Shown here piece by piece: positions 1-7,901 of a stretch of 32,442 nucleotides of DNA (its first letter is position 1; each line of letters begins with the position of its first letter). A model generated the notes under the pieces. The model ran no database searches, was not told the origin of the DNA, and worked only from the letters and a program-made list of their open reading frames with translations. This DNA comes from Luteitalea sp. GTDB taxonomy: Bacteria > Acidobacteriota > Vicinamibacteria > Vicinamibacterales > Vicinamibacteraceae. Location of the stretch: NCBI GenBank assembly GCA_009377495.1, contig WHTZ01000073.1, positions 1-32,442 of the forward strand, read 5' to 3'. The translations under genes and the position numbers were made by a program.

Positions 1-1215
1 CACCCAAGCGCTCGGGCTGTCGGAGTCCGCCGCGTATAAGCGGATCACCGCCGCCCGCGCCGCGCAGCGGTTCCCGATGCTCCTCGAGCGTCTCGCGACT
101 GGCGACATGACGCTGACGACCATTCGGTTGCTGGCGCCACACCTGACGGAGGCGAACCATGTGGCGCTCTTGGATGAGGTGCGGCATCGCAGCACACGGG
201 ACGTCGAACAGATCGTCGCCCGGCTGCAGCCCCGCCCCGATGTACCCAGTGTGGTGCGAAAGCTCCCGGCACAGGCGGCCAGCAGTTCTCCAGCCCAATC
301 GCCGCGCGAGGCCGCGATGCCGGATCAGGCCGGGCGCGCGCCAGAGCCGGTGGCGCCGACCCACAACGCGGCACGGCCGTCCGGCGTGCCGGCTTTCTGC
401 AACCCTGGCGAGACGCGTCGCGAGCCCACGCGCACCTTGCCGCCAGACCGACCACGTGAGACCGTTGCGCTGGCCCCTGCCCGCTACAAAGTGTCGTTCA
501 CGATCGACGCCGAGACGTACGCGAAGCTCCGCGACGCGCAAGCCCTCCTCCGGCATGTCATCCCCACTGGCGATGTGGCCGCGCTGTTTGCTCGGGGGCT
601 CACCCTCCTGCTACGAGAAGCCGCGACGACGAAGCGAGCGGCCGCGACCAGCCGCGCTGGGGGCATCGCTTCAGCCGCGCCGAAGACGGGGTCCCGTCAC
701 ATTCCGGCAGACGTCAAGCGCCGCGTGTGGGCGCGCGATGGCGGGCAGTGCGCCTTCGTGAGCGCCAGCGGACACCGCTGTGCCGAGCGCGCTTCCTCGA
801 ATACCACCATCGCGTACCCTACGCGGTTGGCGGTGACGCGTCGGTCGACAACATCTCGTTGCGGTGTAAAGCTCACAACACCCATGAGGCCGAGCAGGTA
901 TTCGGGCCGTGGCGGGACATGGCCGTGCGAGAAGGCTGTTCCTGCGACGGTTCAGAGGTCATGGCCGCCAGCGGAGCGATCCCACATCCTCGTGCGACCC
1001 GTCTTTGCGGCACGCGACGCGGACCGGCCGGACGCGCTCGACGAACGCCGGCAGTCCGCCCGGCCACTCCACCACGGGCCAGCGGCAGGCCCGCGGACGC
1101 CACAACTCGCCGCGCGGCCAGTTGGAGGGTCGCGCCACGACGCGGTGCCGGTGGCCGTCGAGGTACCCTATCCCACGACCACAACGCTAAAAGCGGTCTC
1201 CGCTCGAGCGCATGA
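1..1215 (+). pseudogene. HNH endonuclease-like protein, 5'-truncated by the window and frameshifted
   Basis: The frame is open from base 2 and reads the C-terminal part of an HNH-endonuclease-like protein of a type common in Acidobacteriota. The entering segment has a helical region followed by 'RFPMLLERLATGDM' and 'VVRKLP', then a low-complexity Pro/Ala linker and 'KVSFTIDAETYAKLRDAQ'. The nuclease core starts at about 700 ('HIPADVKRRVWARDGGQC') in frame 2, but its second half ('RFLEYHHRVPYAVGGD', 'DNISLRCKAHN') is in frame 1. The frames switch between about 779 and 792, consistent with loss of one base after the second Cys codon. Both halves of the HNH motif (HH at 805-810, GG, N, and HN near 874-879) survive. 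Recognisable homology ends near 912, and the frame then runs through unconserved sequence to a stop at 1213-1215, so 913-1258 holds nothing I can assign. It may be a real pseudogene or a single-base assembly error. Confidence 0.72.
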
Positions 1216-1258
1216 GGTGACGTTTTGTCGAATTAGGGTTAACACGGGCCTTGCTTGT

Positions 1259-2014
1259 CTATTCATTGCGCAGGGCAATCATAGGGTCCACGCGGGTGGC
1301 GCGCAGCGCCGGTACCAGCGATGCCAACACAGCCATGCCACCGAGGAACAGGACAACCACGGCAAACGTAGCGGGATCGGTGGGCGTGACTCCCACCAGA
1401 TAGTTCGTCAGCAGGCGGGCCGCGCCAAATGCGCCAAGCAAGCCCAAAGCAATGCCAATTGCGGCTTTGAGCAGCCCTTGCCGCACGACGCTGCCGATCG
1501 CCGACGGATCGCCGCCGAACCGGCGCTGCCAATATTCGTGACTGAGCACCAGTACGTTGCCGGCGCCCGTGCGCGTGCTCTCGTCGGCCGAGAACGTGCG
1601 GCCCTCTTGCGCCTGTACTCCGAGCACGTCGAAATAGTTGCCGGTTACGACCAGCGACTGGATGCGCTCAGGATTGCCCCCCTCGGAGCCGAGCTGAGCG
1701 AAAACGTCGAAAAAACCGACGGCGTCGGCAAAAATGGTGTTGAGTGAGCGGTAGTCCTGGTAGCTGACATGAGAAAGCTTGTGCGGAAAACCGTGCGGAA
1801 AATCGTCCCCGGGCTCCAACAGCGTCACCGAGACGAGCTCGTGCGCGTTGGCCGCGCCCGGCAGCGGCCGGAGCATCAAACCGTACGCCACGCTGAACAT
1901 GGCGGTGTTGGCGCCGATCCCCAGCGCGAGGGCGAGCACCGCCACAAGCGTGAATCCCGGGCTCCTGGCCAGACTGCGAATGCTGTACCGAACATCATGC
2001 CAGAACGTTTCCAT
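1259..2014 (-). pseudogene. ADOP-type ABC permease with a large internal in-frame deletion
   Basis: This 251-residue open frame has both ends of an acidobacterial duplicated orphan permease but little of the middle. Residues 1-174 are the normal N terminus: cytoplasmic lead-in, first membrane helix (about 21-45) and the first part of the periplasmic MacB-type domain up to 'YWQRRFGGDPSAIG'. The text then jumps to 'VVRQGLLKAAIGIALGLLGAF' and the last two membrane segments, ending in the family-typical 'RVDPMIALRNE'. Family members have about 800 residues (the neighbour at 2601-5024 has 807), so roughly 550 residues are missing. The junction falls near base 1490. The frame is intact and a Shine-Dalgarno-like GGGGGTG lies 5 nt before the ATG, so a short membrane protein could still be made, but it would lack the second permease unit and most helices. 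I read it as a deletion remnant. Confidence 0.75.
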
Positions 2015-2048
2015 CGCACACCCCCGTACCGAGAGGGACCAGCTTCGA

Positions 2049-2084
2049 GTGACGAGTGACGAGCTCTAACTCGTCACTCGTCAC
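2049..2084. repeat. Perfect 15-bp inverted repeat built of 7-nt units
   Basis: The arms gtgacgagtgacgag (2049-2063) and ctcgtcactcgtcac (2070-2084) are perfect reverse complements around a 6-nt loop. Each arm is two copies of a 7-nt unit (gtgacga). It lies between the stop of the DinB gene and the start of the permease remnant, both on the minus strand. It could act as a stem-loop terminator, though no T-run follows it in the minus direction. Confidence 0.8.
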
Positions 2085-2089
2085 GCGGG

Positions 2090-2587
2090 TCAGGCGAAGG
2101 GGCTCTCGTCCGCGCTCGGACCGTAGATCGAGGGAATGGGAACGCCGAGGGCTCGCAAGTACACCGTCAGCTGCCCGCGGTGGTGGTACCAGTGGTTCAG
2201 CATGACCGATCGCAGGAACGCCACGCGGGGAACCGCGAACAGCTCACGCTCGCCCTGCATCAGTCGCCACGTCGCCGTCAGTGCGGCGTCGTCCATGCCT
2301 GCGAGCACGTTTTTCGCCTTGGCGATGCTCTTGTCGAGCGCCGGGATCAGCTCCGAGGCGCTCTTGGGGCTAGGGTCGGTAAACTGGGGAGCTTGGGCCG
2401 GCGATTGGGAGGCGAGCTCGGCGACGCCGCCGGGCACGTTCGCGATATGCAAGGCCAGCTCGCCGAGCGTCCGTGCCTTTTCGTGTGGCCGCCACCCCAG
2501 CTGGTTATCGGGCACGCGCTCGAGCACGCGCCGCGTCGTCTTGGCTTCTTCTTCGAGCTCCTGCAACATGCCATCGATCAGGGTCAT
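2090..2587 (-). CDS. DinB-like (DinB/YfiT superfamily) protein
   Basis: The product is a 165-residue four-helix-bundle protein of the DinB superfamily, which contains metal-dependent, often thiol-linked enzymes of mostly unknown substrate. Family features seen are 'LGELALHIANVP' (first metal-ligand His) and 'LNHWYHHRGQLTVYLR' near the C terminus (the usual H-x3-HRGQ metal site), together with 'VPDNQLGWRPHEKARTLGEL', typical of bacterial DinB proteins. I chose the ATG at 2587 rather than upstream GTG codons because the sequence gagaggtgg sits 4 nt before it and the family begins at this point. The gene starts 13 nt after the stop of the ADOP permease and is probably cotranscribed with it. The reaction and substrate cannot be told from sequence. 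Confidence 0.88.
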   Translation of the reverse strand: MTLIDGMLQELEEEAKTTRRVLERVPDNQLGWRPHEKARTLGELALHIANVPGGVAELASQSPAQAPQFTDPSPKSASELIPALDKSIAKAKNVLAGMDDAALTATWRLMQGERELFAVPRVAFLRSVMLNHWYHHRGQLTVYLRALGVPIPSIYGPSADESPFA

Positions 2588-2600
2588 GGTCCACCTCTCT

Positions 2601-5024
2601 CTATTCCGAGCGGAGTGCGACGATCGGGTCCACGCGCGCGGCACGCCGCGCAGGAATGAGGCACGCGGCGATCGTCACGGCGATGAGAATCGCGATGATC
2701 GTGCTGAACGTGAGTGGATCGGTCCGTGTCGTCTGCACGAGAAGGCTCTCGAGTAACCGACTGACACCGTAGGCGCCGACCAACCCGAGCACCAAGCCAA
2801 GGGCCAACTGGACGAGGCCGCCGCGCAACACGCCGAGCGCAACCGTGCCGGAGCTCGCGCCCAGCGCGATGCGGAGACCGATTTCCTGCCGCCGCTGACT
2901 GACCGAGTAGGCCATCACCGCGTAGATTCCCACCGCCGACAAGACGAGCGCAATCAGCGCAAATAACGCGAACATCGTTCCGAAGACGCGATACGGCCAG
3001 CGCGACCGCGCCAGCAGGGCGTCGAACGTGAGCACGTCGAACACCGGCAAGTCGCTATCGATCGACTGCACGGCGCGCCGGAGCGGCGTCGAGAGGATCG
3101 ACGGCTCGCCGCGGGCGCGAGCGATGAGGGTGACGGAGCCGACCGGCTCGAGGCGGTGGGGGAGGTACACCACTGCGTCGGGCTGGATTTCGTCGACCTG
3201 TCTCTGTCGGATCGTCGGGCCCACACCGACGATCGTCACCCACACACCAGCCTCCTCGTCATCGGCGGTGAGCCGGATCCGTTGGCCGATGGGATCCTCG
3301 TCACTGAAGAAGCGTGCGACGAAGCGTTCGTTCACGATCGCGGTCTCGGTTCCTGATGTGCCGTCTCGGATACCGAACTCTCGTCCTCGCTGCAGCGTGA
3401 GCCCGAGCGTGGCAAAGTAGCGATCACCGACGAGCACCGTCGAGACCTCCGGTGGTCGCTCCCCCTCGACCGCGGCCCGCCCGTCGATCTCCAGCGTGCG
3501 CTGCATCGCGCCGCCCACCGGTGGATGCGAAGCGAAGGTCACCGACCTGGCGCCTGTGACGCTCGCGAGCTCCTCGGACAAGCGGTGGTAGAACTGCCGT
3601 CGCGCATCGGCGTCCGGGTACTTCCGTTCTGGCAGATTCAAGCGCATTGTCAGGAGCGACGTTCCATCCACGCCCAGATCGAGCCGATACAGCTTGAAGA
3701 AGCTGCGCACCATGAGCCCGGCGCCCGCCAGCAACACCAGGGTGAGGGCAATCTGGAAGACTACCATGGTCGACGTGAACCGACGGGCGCGCACGCCGCC
3801 CGCCTGGCCGCGGCCGCCCTCCTTGAGCACCTCGTTCACGTTCGTCCGGGATACCTGGAATGCTGGCGCCAAGCCAAAGATGATGCCGGTCGCGATGCAC
3901 ACCGCGGCCAGGAAGGCAAAGACGATCCAGTCCATCGAGAACACGATCCAGTACGGCTTTCCGGTGTCCGACACCGCCCGATCGAACAACCGGACGCCGA
4001 TCGCGGCGAGCCCGAGACCAACCGCGCCTCCAAGCGAGGCGAGCGACACACTCTCGGCCAGCAGTTGCCGGATGATGCGCCATCGACTCGCGCCGAGCGC
4101 AACGCGGACGGCGACCTCGCGCGATCGCTGCACTGACCGCGACAGGAGGAGGTTGGCCACATTCGCGCACGCGATGAGCAGCAGGAACCCGACCGCTCCC
4201 ATCAAGCTCAAGAAGATCAGACGGATGGGGCCGCCGTTGAAAGCCTCGTTGAACGTGCTGAGGGCGACGGTAATGTCCTTGTTCGTCTCCGGGTACTGCT
4301 CGGCGAGGGCTCGGGCGGTTACGGTGAGCTCGGCCTCCGCCTGCGCGTGCGAGGCACCGGGCTCGAGCCTGCCAAACACATTGAGCCTCCGAGCATCCCG
4401 TTGTTTGTCATCTGTACCCGGCACGAGCGGTTGCCACAGGCTCGCGTTCGACGGGAATTCCATGCCCTGCGGCATCACGCCGATGATCGTGGAGGGCTCG
4501 TCGTTGATGCGAATGACGCGGCCCAGCACGTTGGGATCACCGCCGTAACGTTCCTGCCACATGCCGTAGCCGAGTATGACGACCGAGTCGGTACCTTCGC
4601 GATCCTCCTCGGCTGCGAAATTGCGTCCCAGGAGCGGCTGCTGGCGCAGCAGACGAAATGTATTGGCTGAGACCCTGGCGCCGTTGAGGCGTTCCGGAAG
4701 GTGCCCGGGCTCGCTGACGTTCATCGAGGCGCCGGACCACGCTCCCAAATCCTCGAAGGAGGTTGCGCCGCGACGCCAGTCCTGCCAGTCCAGGTACGAG
4801 GCACCGAGCTGGTCGCGATCTCCCACGACGCGCTGTGAACCGAGGTGAAGGATGCGATCGGGCTCAGGAAACGGGAGCCCGCGGATGAGCACCGCGTTCA
4901 CGAACGTGAAGACGGTGGTGTTGAGGCCAATGCCGAGCGCGAGCGCCGTGACCGCCGCTGCGCTGAACCAGCGGTCCTTCCAGATCAGGCGCAGGGCGAA
5001 GCGGAGATCGTGGAGGAGAGCCAT
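2601..5024 (-). CDS. ADOP-family ABC transporter permease (MacB/FtsX type), full length
   Basis: This is an 807-residue acidobacterial duplicated orphan permease, made of two MacB_PCD + FtsX permease units in tandem. Unit 1 has the N-terminal helix (about 18-42), a periplasmic domain containing 'VVILGYGMWQERYGGDPNVLGR', then three helices beginning at 'LIFLSLMGAVGFLLLIACANVANLLLSR'. The cytoplasmic coupling loop reads 'SREVAVRVALGASRWRIIRQLL'. Unit 2 starts near 'STMVVFQIALTLVLLAGAGLMVRSFF' and ends with 'GLRIALGASSGTVALGVL' and the terminal 'RVDPIVALRSE'. There is no ATP-binding subunit nearby, which is the rule for this 'orphan' family. The biological role of ADOPs is not established; by homology they belong to the MacB mechanotransmission group. 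No clear Shine-Dalgarno precedes the ATG. It lies 70 bp downstream of the PhoX-like gene. Confidence 0.95.
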   Translation of the reverse strand: MALLHDLRFALRLIWKDRWFSAAAVTALALGIGLNTTVFTFVNAVLIRGLPFPEPDRILHLGSQRVVGDRDQLGASYLDWQDWRRGATSFEDLGAWSGASMNVSEPGHLPERLNGARVSANTFRLLRQQPLLGRNFAAEEDREGTDSVVILGYGMWQERYGGDPNVLGRVIRINDEPSTIIGVMPQGMEFPSNASLWQPLVPGTDDKQRDARRLNVFGRLEPGASHAQAEAELTVTARALAEQYPETNKDITVALSTFNEAFNGGPIRLIFLSLMGAVGFLLLIACANVANLLLSRSVQRSREVAVRVALGASRWRIIRQLLAESVSLASLGGAVGLGLAAIGVRLFDRAVSDTGKPYWIVFSMDWIVFAFLAAVCIATGIIFGLAPAFQVSRTNVNEVLKEGGRGQAGGVRARRFTSTMVVFQIALTLVLLAGAGLMVRSFFKLYRLDLGVDGTSLLTMRLNLPERKYPDADARRQFYHRLSEELASVTGARSVTFASHPPVGGAMQRTLEIDGRAAVEGERPPEVSTVLVGDRYFATLGLTLQRGREFGIRDGTSGTETAIVNERFVARFFSDEDPIGQRIRLTADDEEAGVWVTIVGVGPTIRQRQVDEIQPDAVVYLPHRLEPVGSVTLIARARGEPSILSTPLRRAVQSIDSDLPVFDVLTFDALLARSRWPYRVFGTMFALFALIALVLSAVGIYAVMAYSVSQRRQEIGLRIALGASSGTVALGVLRGGLVQLALGLVLGLVGAYGVSRLLESLLVQTTRTDPLTFSTIIAILIAVTIAACLIPARRAARVDPIVALRSE

Positions 5025-5094
5025 CGCCAGGGACTATGCGGATCATTACGAGGGCCCACGGGTCGAGGTTCCGCGACCGGGTGTAAGCGCGTCG

Positions 5095-6450
5095 TCACAA
5101 GGCACCGCGCTTCCACGGCCCGGTTACGGCTATCGTGATGCCGGGAGTCTGGATATTGAAGAAGAGCCAGTTGCCGTCGGGGCTAAAGGTCACGCCTGCG
5201 ATTTCGCTGCGGCGGTAGTCGCCCGAGAAGCCGCGCTCACCGTGCAGCACGACGTTGTTCTGCGCAAAGTCGAAGATCTGGCCATCGGTCGTGAGACCTC
5301 GCACGAGCTGCAGATCCTCACCGTCCTCCGAAAGTACCAGGCCGCCGCGCGGGCTCACGCACAGGTTATCGGGCATATCGAGCACGTCGGCGCCGGGCGA
5401 TTCGAAGACGAGCCGGAGGCGCTCGGCGGCCGGCTCGTACTCCCACACCTGACCCCGCTCGGCATCGCCGCCGCTCGTCGCAACGAAGTAAATACGTCCC
5501 TCGCCGTGCCAGGCACCCTCCAGCCTGGCGAAGATGGCGCCACCCTGCTGGTGACCCTGTGTGAAGACACCGTGCTTGTCCTGTTTCGTTTGGTCGTGGT
5601 GCGCGCGCTCGGGGTCGTCGATCCTCACCCACTCCACCGCGTAGGTGGTGCCAGACGGCTGACCCTTGCGGGTGTCGAGCCGAGGACGCCCCTTCACCGC
5701 CAGCATCTCCAGACTGCCGCCGGCCGCAAGTCGGCCGCGCTCACGTGGGATGAAGCGGTAGAAACCGGCCTCTCCCTGATCCTCCGTCTCATAGACGATG
5801 CCCGTTGCCGGGTCGACGGCCACCGCCTCGTGCACGAAACACCCCATGGCCCGCAAGGGCTCGGCGACCGCGCGAGCCTCGGTTGGTACCTCGAACACCC
5901 AGCCGTGCGTCTTCCTCAGGGGGCTGTCCGGTGCTGGCTCCGCAACGGCCTCCTCGCACGTCAGCCACGAGCCCCACGGCGTCGCGCCGCCGGCGCAATT
6001 GCGAATCGTCCCGGCCAGGCTCGCCGACGCGCGAAGTAGGCGCCCGCGCCGCGTGTCGAACTCGACGGTCGTCGTGCCACCCCCGGCCACGGGATCATAG
6101 GCGAGCGCGGGCGCGAACGCGCCGTCGCCCCTGGGAATCTCGTGGTTGCGCACGAGCCGTACCCGGTCGGGTCCCGCGGCGAAGCAGGCCATCCCGTCGT
6201 GCAGCGGGGGCGTGGGCGTCTGATCAAGCAGCGCGTCACCCGTCCATCCGAAGCTGACATAGCTGAAGCCACCGGGTAGCAGCAAGAGCGGCAGCTGCGT
6301 CGTGCGATCCCGCACTGGCCTGAGCGGCCCGTAGCCCGCAACGCGACTGAGAGGCGTGCCCACGCTGACGCGCCCGAGACATGCCTGCAGCGGCACCACG
6401 GCACTAGCGGCGGCTGCGCCCTTCAGGAGAAAGGTTCGGCGATCCAGCAT
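5095..6450 (-). CDS. PhoX-like (DUF839) protein, Tat-exported, possible lipoprotein
   Basis: The product is a 451-residue protein of the PhoX/DUF839 family, whose studied members are Fe/Ca-dependent alkaline phosphatases. The N terminus 'LDRRTFLLKGAAAASAVVPLQAC' carries a twin-arginine motif (R4 R5, FL) and a lipobox-like LQAC with Cys24, so it is probably folded before export and possibly lipid-anchored. Family blocks seen are NHE at 102-104, 'CAGGATPWGSWLTCEE' at 152-167 (the conserved Cys and acidic ligands), 'HEAVAVDPATGIVYETED' at 207-224, 'DNLCVSP' at 361-367 and 'SEIAGVTFSPDG' plus 'NIQTPG' near the C terminus. The metal-ligand blocks look intact. A weak promoter candidate (TCGACG, 17 nt, TAGAAT at 6554-6526 on the minus strand) lies upstream. 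Substrate could be phosphoesters, but many family members are uncharacterised. Confidence 0.9.
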   Translation of the reverse strand: MLDRRTFLLKGAAAASAVVPLQACLGRVSVGTPLSRVAGYGPLRPVRDRTTQLPLLLLPGGFSYVSFGWTGDALLDQTPTPPLHDGMACFAAGPDRVRLVRNHEIPRGDGAFAPALAYDPVAGGGTTTVEFDTRRGRLLRASASLAGTIRNCAGGATPWGSWLTCEEAVAEPAPDSPLRKTHGWVFEVPTEARAVAEPLRAMGCFVHEAVAVDPATGIVYETEDQGEAGFYRFIPRERGRLAAGGSLEMLAVKGRPRLDTRKGQPSGTTYAVEWVRIDDPERAHHDQTKQDKHGVFTQGHQQGGAIFARLEGAWHGEGRIYFVATSGGDAERGQVWEYEPAAERLRLVFESPGADVLDMPDNLCVSPRGGLVLSEDGEDLQLVRGLTTDGQIFDFAQNNVVLHGERGFSGDYRRSEIAGVTFSPDGNWLFFNIQTPGITIAVTGPWKRGAL

Positions 6451-6593
6451 GGGCCTCTGATGCGGTCAGTAGCTCGCAGGAGCGGCCCAGCGCCATGTCT
6501 TGGTTGTGGCTGAGAGCACGGCGATATTCTAGCCAACCCGACGGTCGTCGTCGACATTATCTCCGTGAAGAAGGAGGCGGTGAGCTTCGCCGC

Positions 6594-7379
6594 TCACGAC
6601 TTTGGCGGCACGTTTGCGGCAATGAGGAAGGCGATGCCGCTCATCGCTAGGGCCTCGAACACAGCCGTCGTTTCATTCGTGCTCTGCGTGGCGGCCGCCG
6701 CAGCCCGCGGGATGTGCAACAGCACGACCCAGAGGAAGATCATGAGGCCCGATAGCAGGCCGGCCAGCCAAGCGGTCTTGCGGATCACCACACCGATGCC
6801 GCCTGCGATCAAGGCCACCCCGGCGAAGTAGGTCCAAAAGGCCGCTCCCGGAATCCACGATGGTACGAGCGACTGAACGAATCCAGCGTGGATGAAATGC
6901 TGGACCCCGCACAGCGTCAAGAAGGCCCCGAAGAACCACGAGCCCACGGACCACAAGCTCTCGAAGCGAGGGGTTAGCCCCACCAATCCACCTGCAGCAG
7001 GTTCGGCTGCCGTGATCGCCGATCGCGCCACCAGGAAGGCACCACCACTGAGGGCGAGCGCCTTCCCGGCCCAGGTCCACAAACCACCCAACGGTGAGTC
7101 CGTGACCGCCAGGGGCACGGCCAAGAACAAGAATGAGAGCAGAATGATGGAGCCGAGCAGCATCGCCACGACCCTCGTGCGCTTGCCCATGAGGATCGCC
7201 ACGCCTGCGCCGATCAGGACGGCCCCGACCGCCCCCGCCCATAACCGGCGCCCCGGGATCCAGTCGGGCCACCAGGGCACGACCCGGGTCACGAAATCAG
7301 CGTGAACGACATGCTGCACGCCGAACGCGACGATAGCGACCGCGAAGAAGGCTCGACCGAGTGTGGCGATCCTGTCCAT
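6594..7379 (-). CDS. DoxX-like integral membrane protein with an internal duplication
   Basis: This 261-residue, very hydrophobic protein has about seven or eight predicted membrane segments. It consists of two related halves: 'FFAVAIVAFGVQHVVHADFV' (about 11-30) followed by 'VPWWPDWIPG' matches 'FFGAFLTLCGVQHFIHAGFV' (about 149-168) followed by 'LVPSWIPG'. Each half continues with a similar helix pair ('VGAVLIGAGVAILM' versus 'AGVALIAGGIGVVI'). The pattern 'GVQHfxHAxFV...VPxWIPG' is the signature of DoxX/DUF-type small membrane proteins, which normally carry it once. The function of the family is unclear (links to quinone reduction and redox stress exist for some members). The stop codon is embedded in a small hairpin (gtgagc/gctcac, 6580-6597). 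The gene is divergent from the next one. Confidence 0.82.
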   Translation of the reverse strand: MDRIATLGRAFFAVAIVAFGVQHVVHADFVTRVVPWWPDWIPGRRLWAGAVGAVLIGAGVAILMGKRTRVVAMLLGSIILLSFLFLAVPLAVTDSPLGGLWTWAGKALALSGGAFLVARSAITAAEPAAGGLVGLTPRFESLWSVGSWFFGAFLTLCGVQHFIHAGFVQSLVPSWIPGAAFWTYFAGVALIAGGIGVVIRKTAWLAGLLSGLMIFLWVVLLHIPRAAAAATQSTNETTAVFEALAMSGIAFLIAANVPPKS

Positions 7380-7467
7380 GCGCTCTGTGCGTAAGCTACC
7401 CGCGCCGTTGGTTCCATGAGAAGATCCACTTCTGATATATGCGATGTAACCAGTCGGTAATCTCCGT

Positions 7468-7881
7468 ATGCCTCTTTCCGTGACTGGGCCGTTCGTCGCG
7501 ATGGCCGTTTTGTGCCAGCGCCTCGATCGCCAACCGGATGGTACGGTAGACGTTCGAGGCGTTGTCGACGGCGTTCAGGTCGAGCTCCCGACCGACCCGC
7601 ATACCGCAGAGCCGATGATGATCCCGCTGCTCGGGGTTGTGTCGCTGCGGGCAGGGACAACGCGGGGATCCAAGGAGATCACGGTACGCGGGCACTACCC
7701 CTCGGGCGACGCCGGGCCTACGGTGTCGCGCCGCGTGCAGTTCTCGGACACCTTCCCGAACGCGACGCTGACGGTGCCGCTCGAGCTCGAAGTAGACCAA
7801 GAGGGAACGTACTGGTTCGACGTGGCGGCAGACGGCCAATTGCTCACGCGGATTAGCCTGCTCGTACACCGCAGGTCGTAG
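7468..7881 (+). CDS. Small beta-rich protein, DUF6941-like
   Basis: This encodes a 137-residue soluble protein without signal peptide or membrane segment. Its pattern 'AMAVLCQRLDRQPDGTVDVRGVVDG', then 'LLGVVSLRAG', and a closing 'LELEVDQEGTYWFDVAADGQLLTRISLLV' resembles the DUF6941 family of predicted beta-sandwich proteins, for which no function is established. The match is from memory of the pattern and is moderate at best. The ATG at 7468 has no Shine-Dalgarno; an extended -10-like tgatatatg lies at 7433-7441. An alternative ATG is at 7501. It is followed 20 nt later by the S58 peptidase gene on the same strand, so the two may be cotranscribed. Confidence 0.68.
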   Translation: MPLSVTGPFVAMAVLCQRLDRQPDGTVDVRGVVDGVQVELPTDPHTAEPMMIPLLGVVSLRAGTTRGSKEITVRGHYPSGDAGPTVSRRVQFSDTFPNATLTVPLELEVDQEGTYWFDVAADGQLLTRISLLVHRRS

Positions 7882-7901
7882 AACAGGAAAACGGGGTCGC
7901 C

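Noticed and set aside
779..792. Programmed frameshift in the HNH gene
   Set aside because: No slippery heptamer or downstream structure of the known kinds is visible; loss of one base explains it more simply.
933..1747. Continuation of the frame-2 open reading frame past the HNH region
   Set aside because: Beyond the frameshift it carries no nuclease homology and from 1259 it is antisense to the permease remnant; open frames of this kind are common in GC-rich DNA.
1..2014. Insertion sequence or phage remnant behind the two broken genes
   Set aside because: No transposase, integrase or terminal inverted repeats were found; both lesions are simple indels in ordinary genes.
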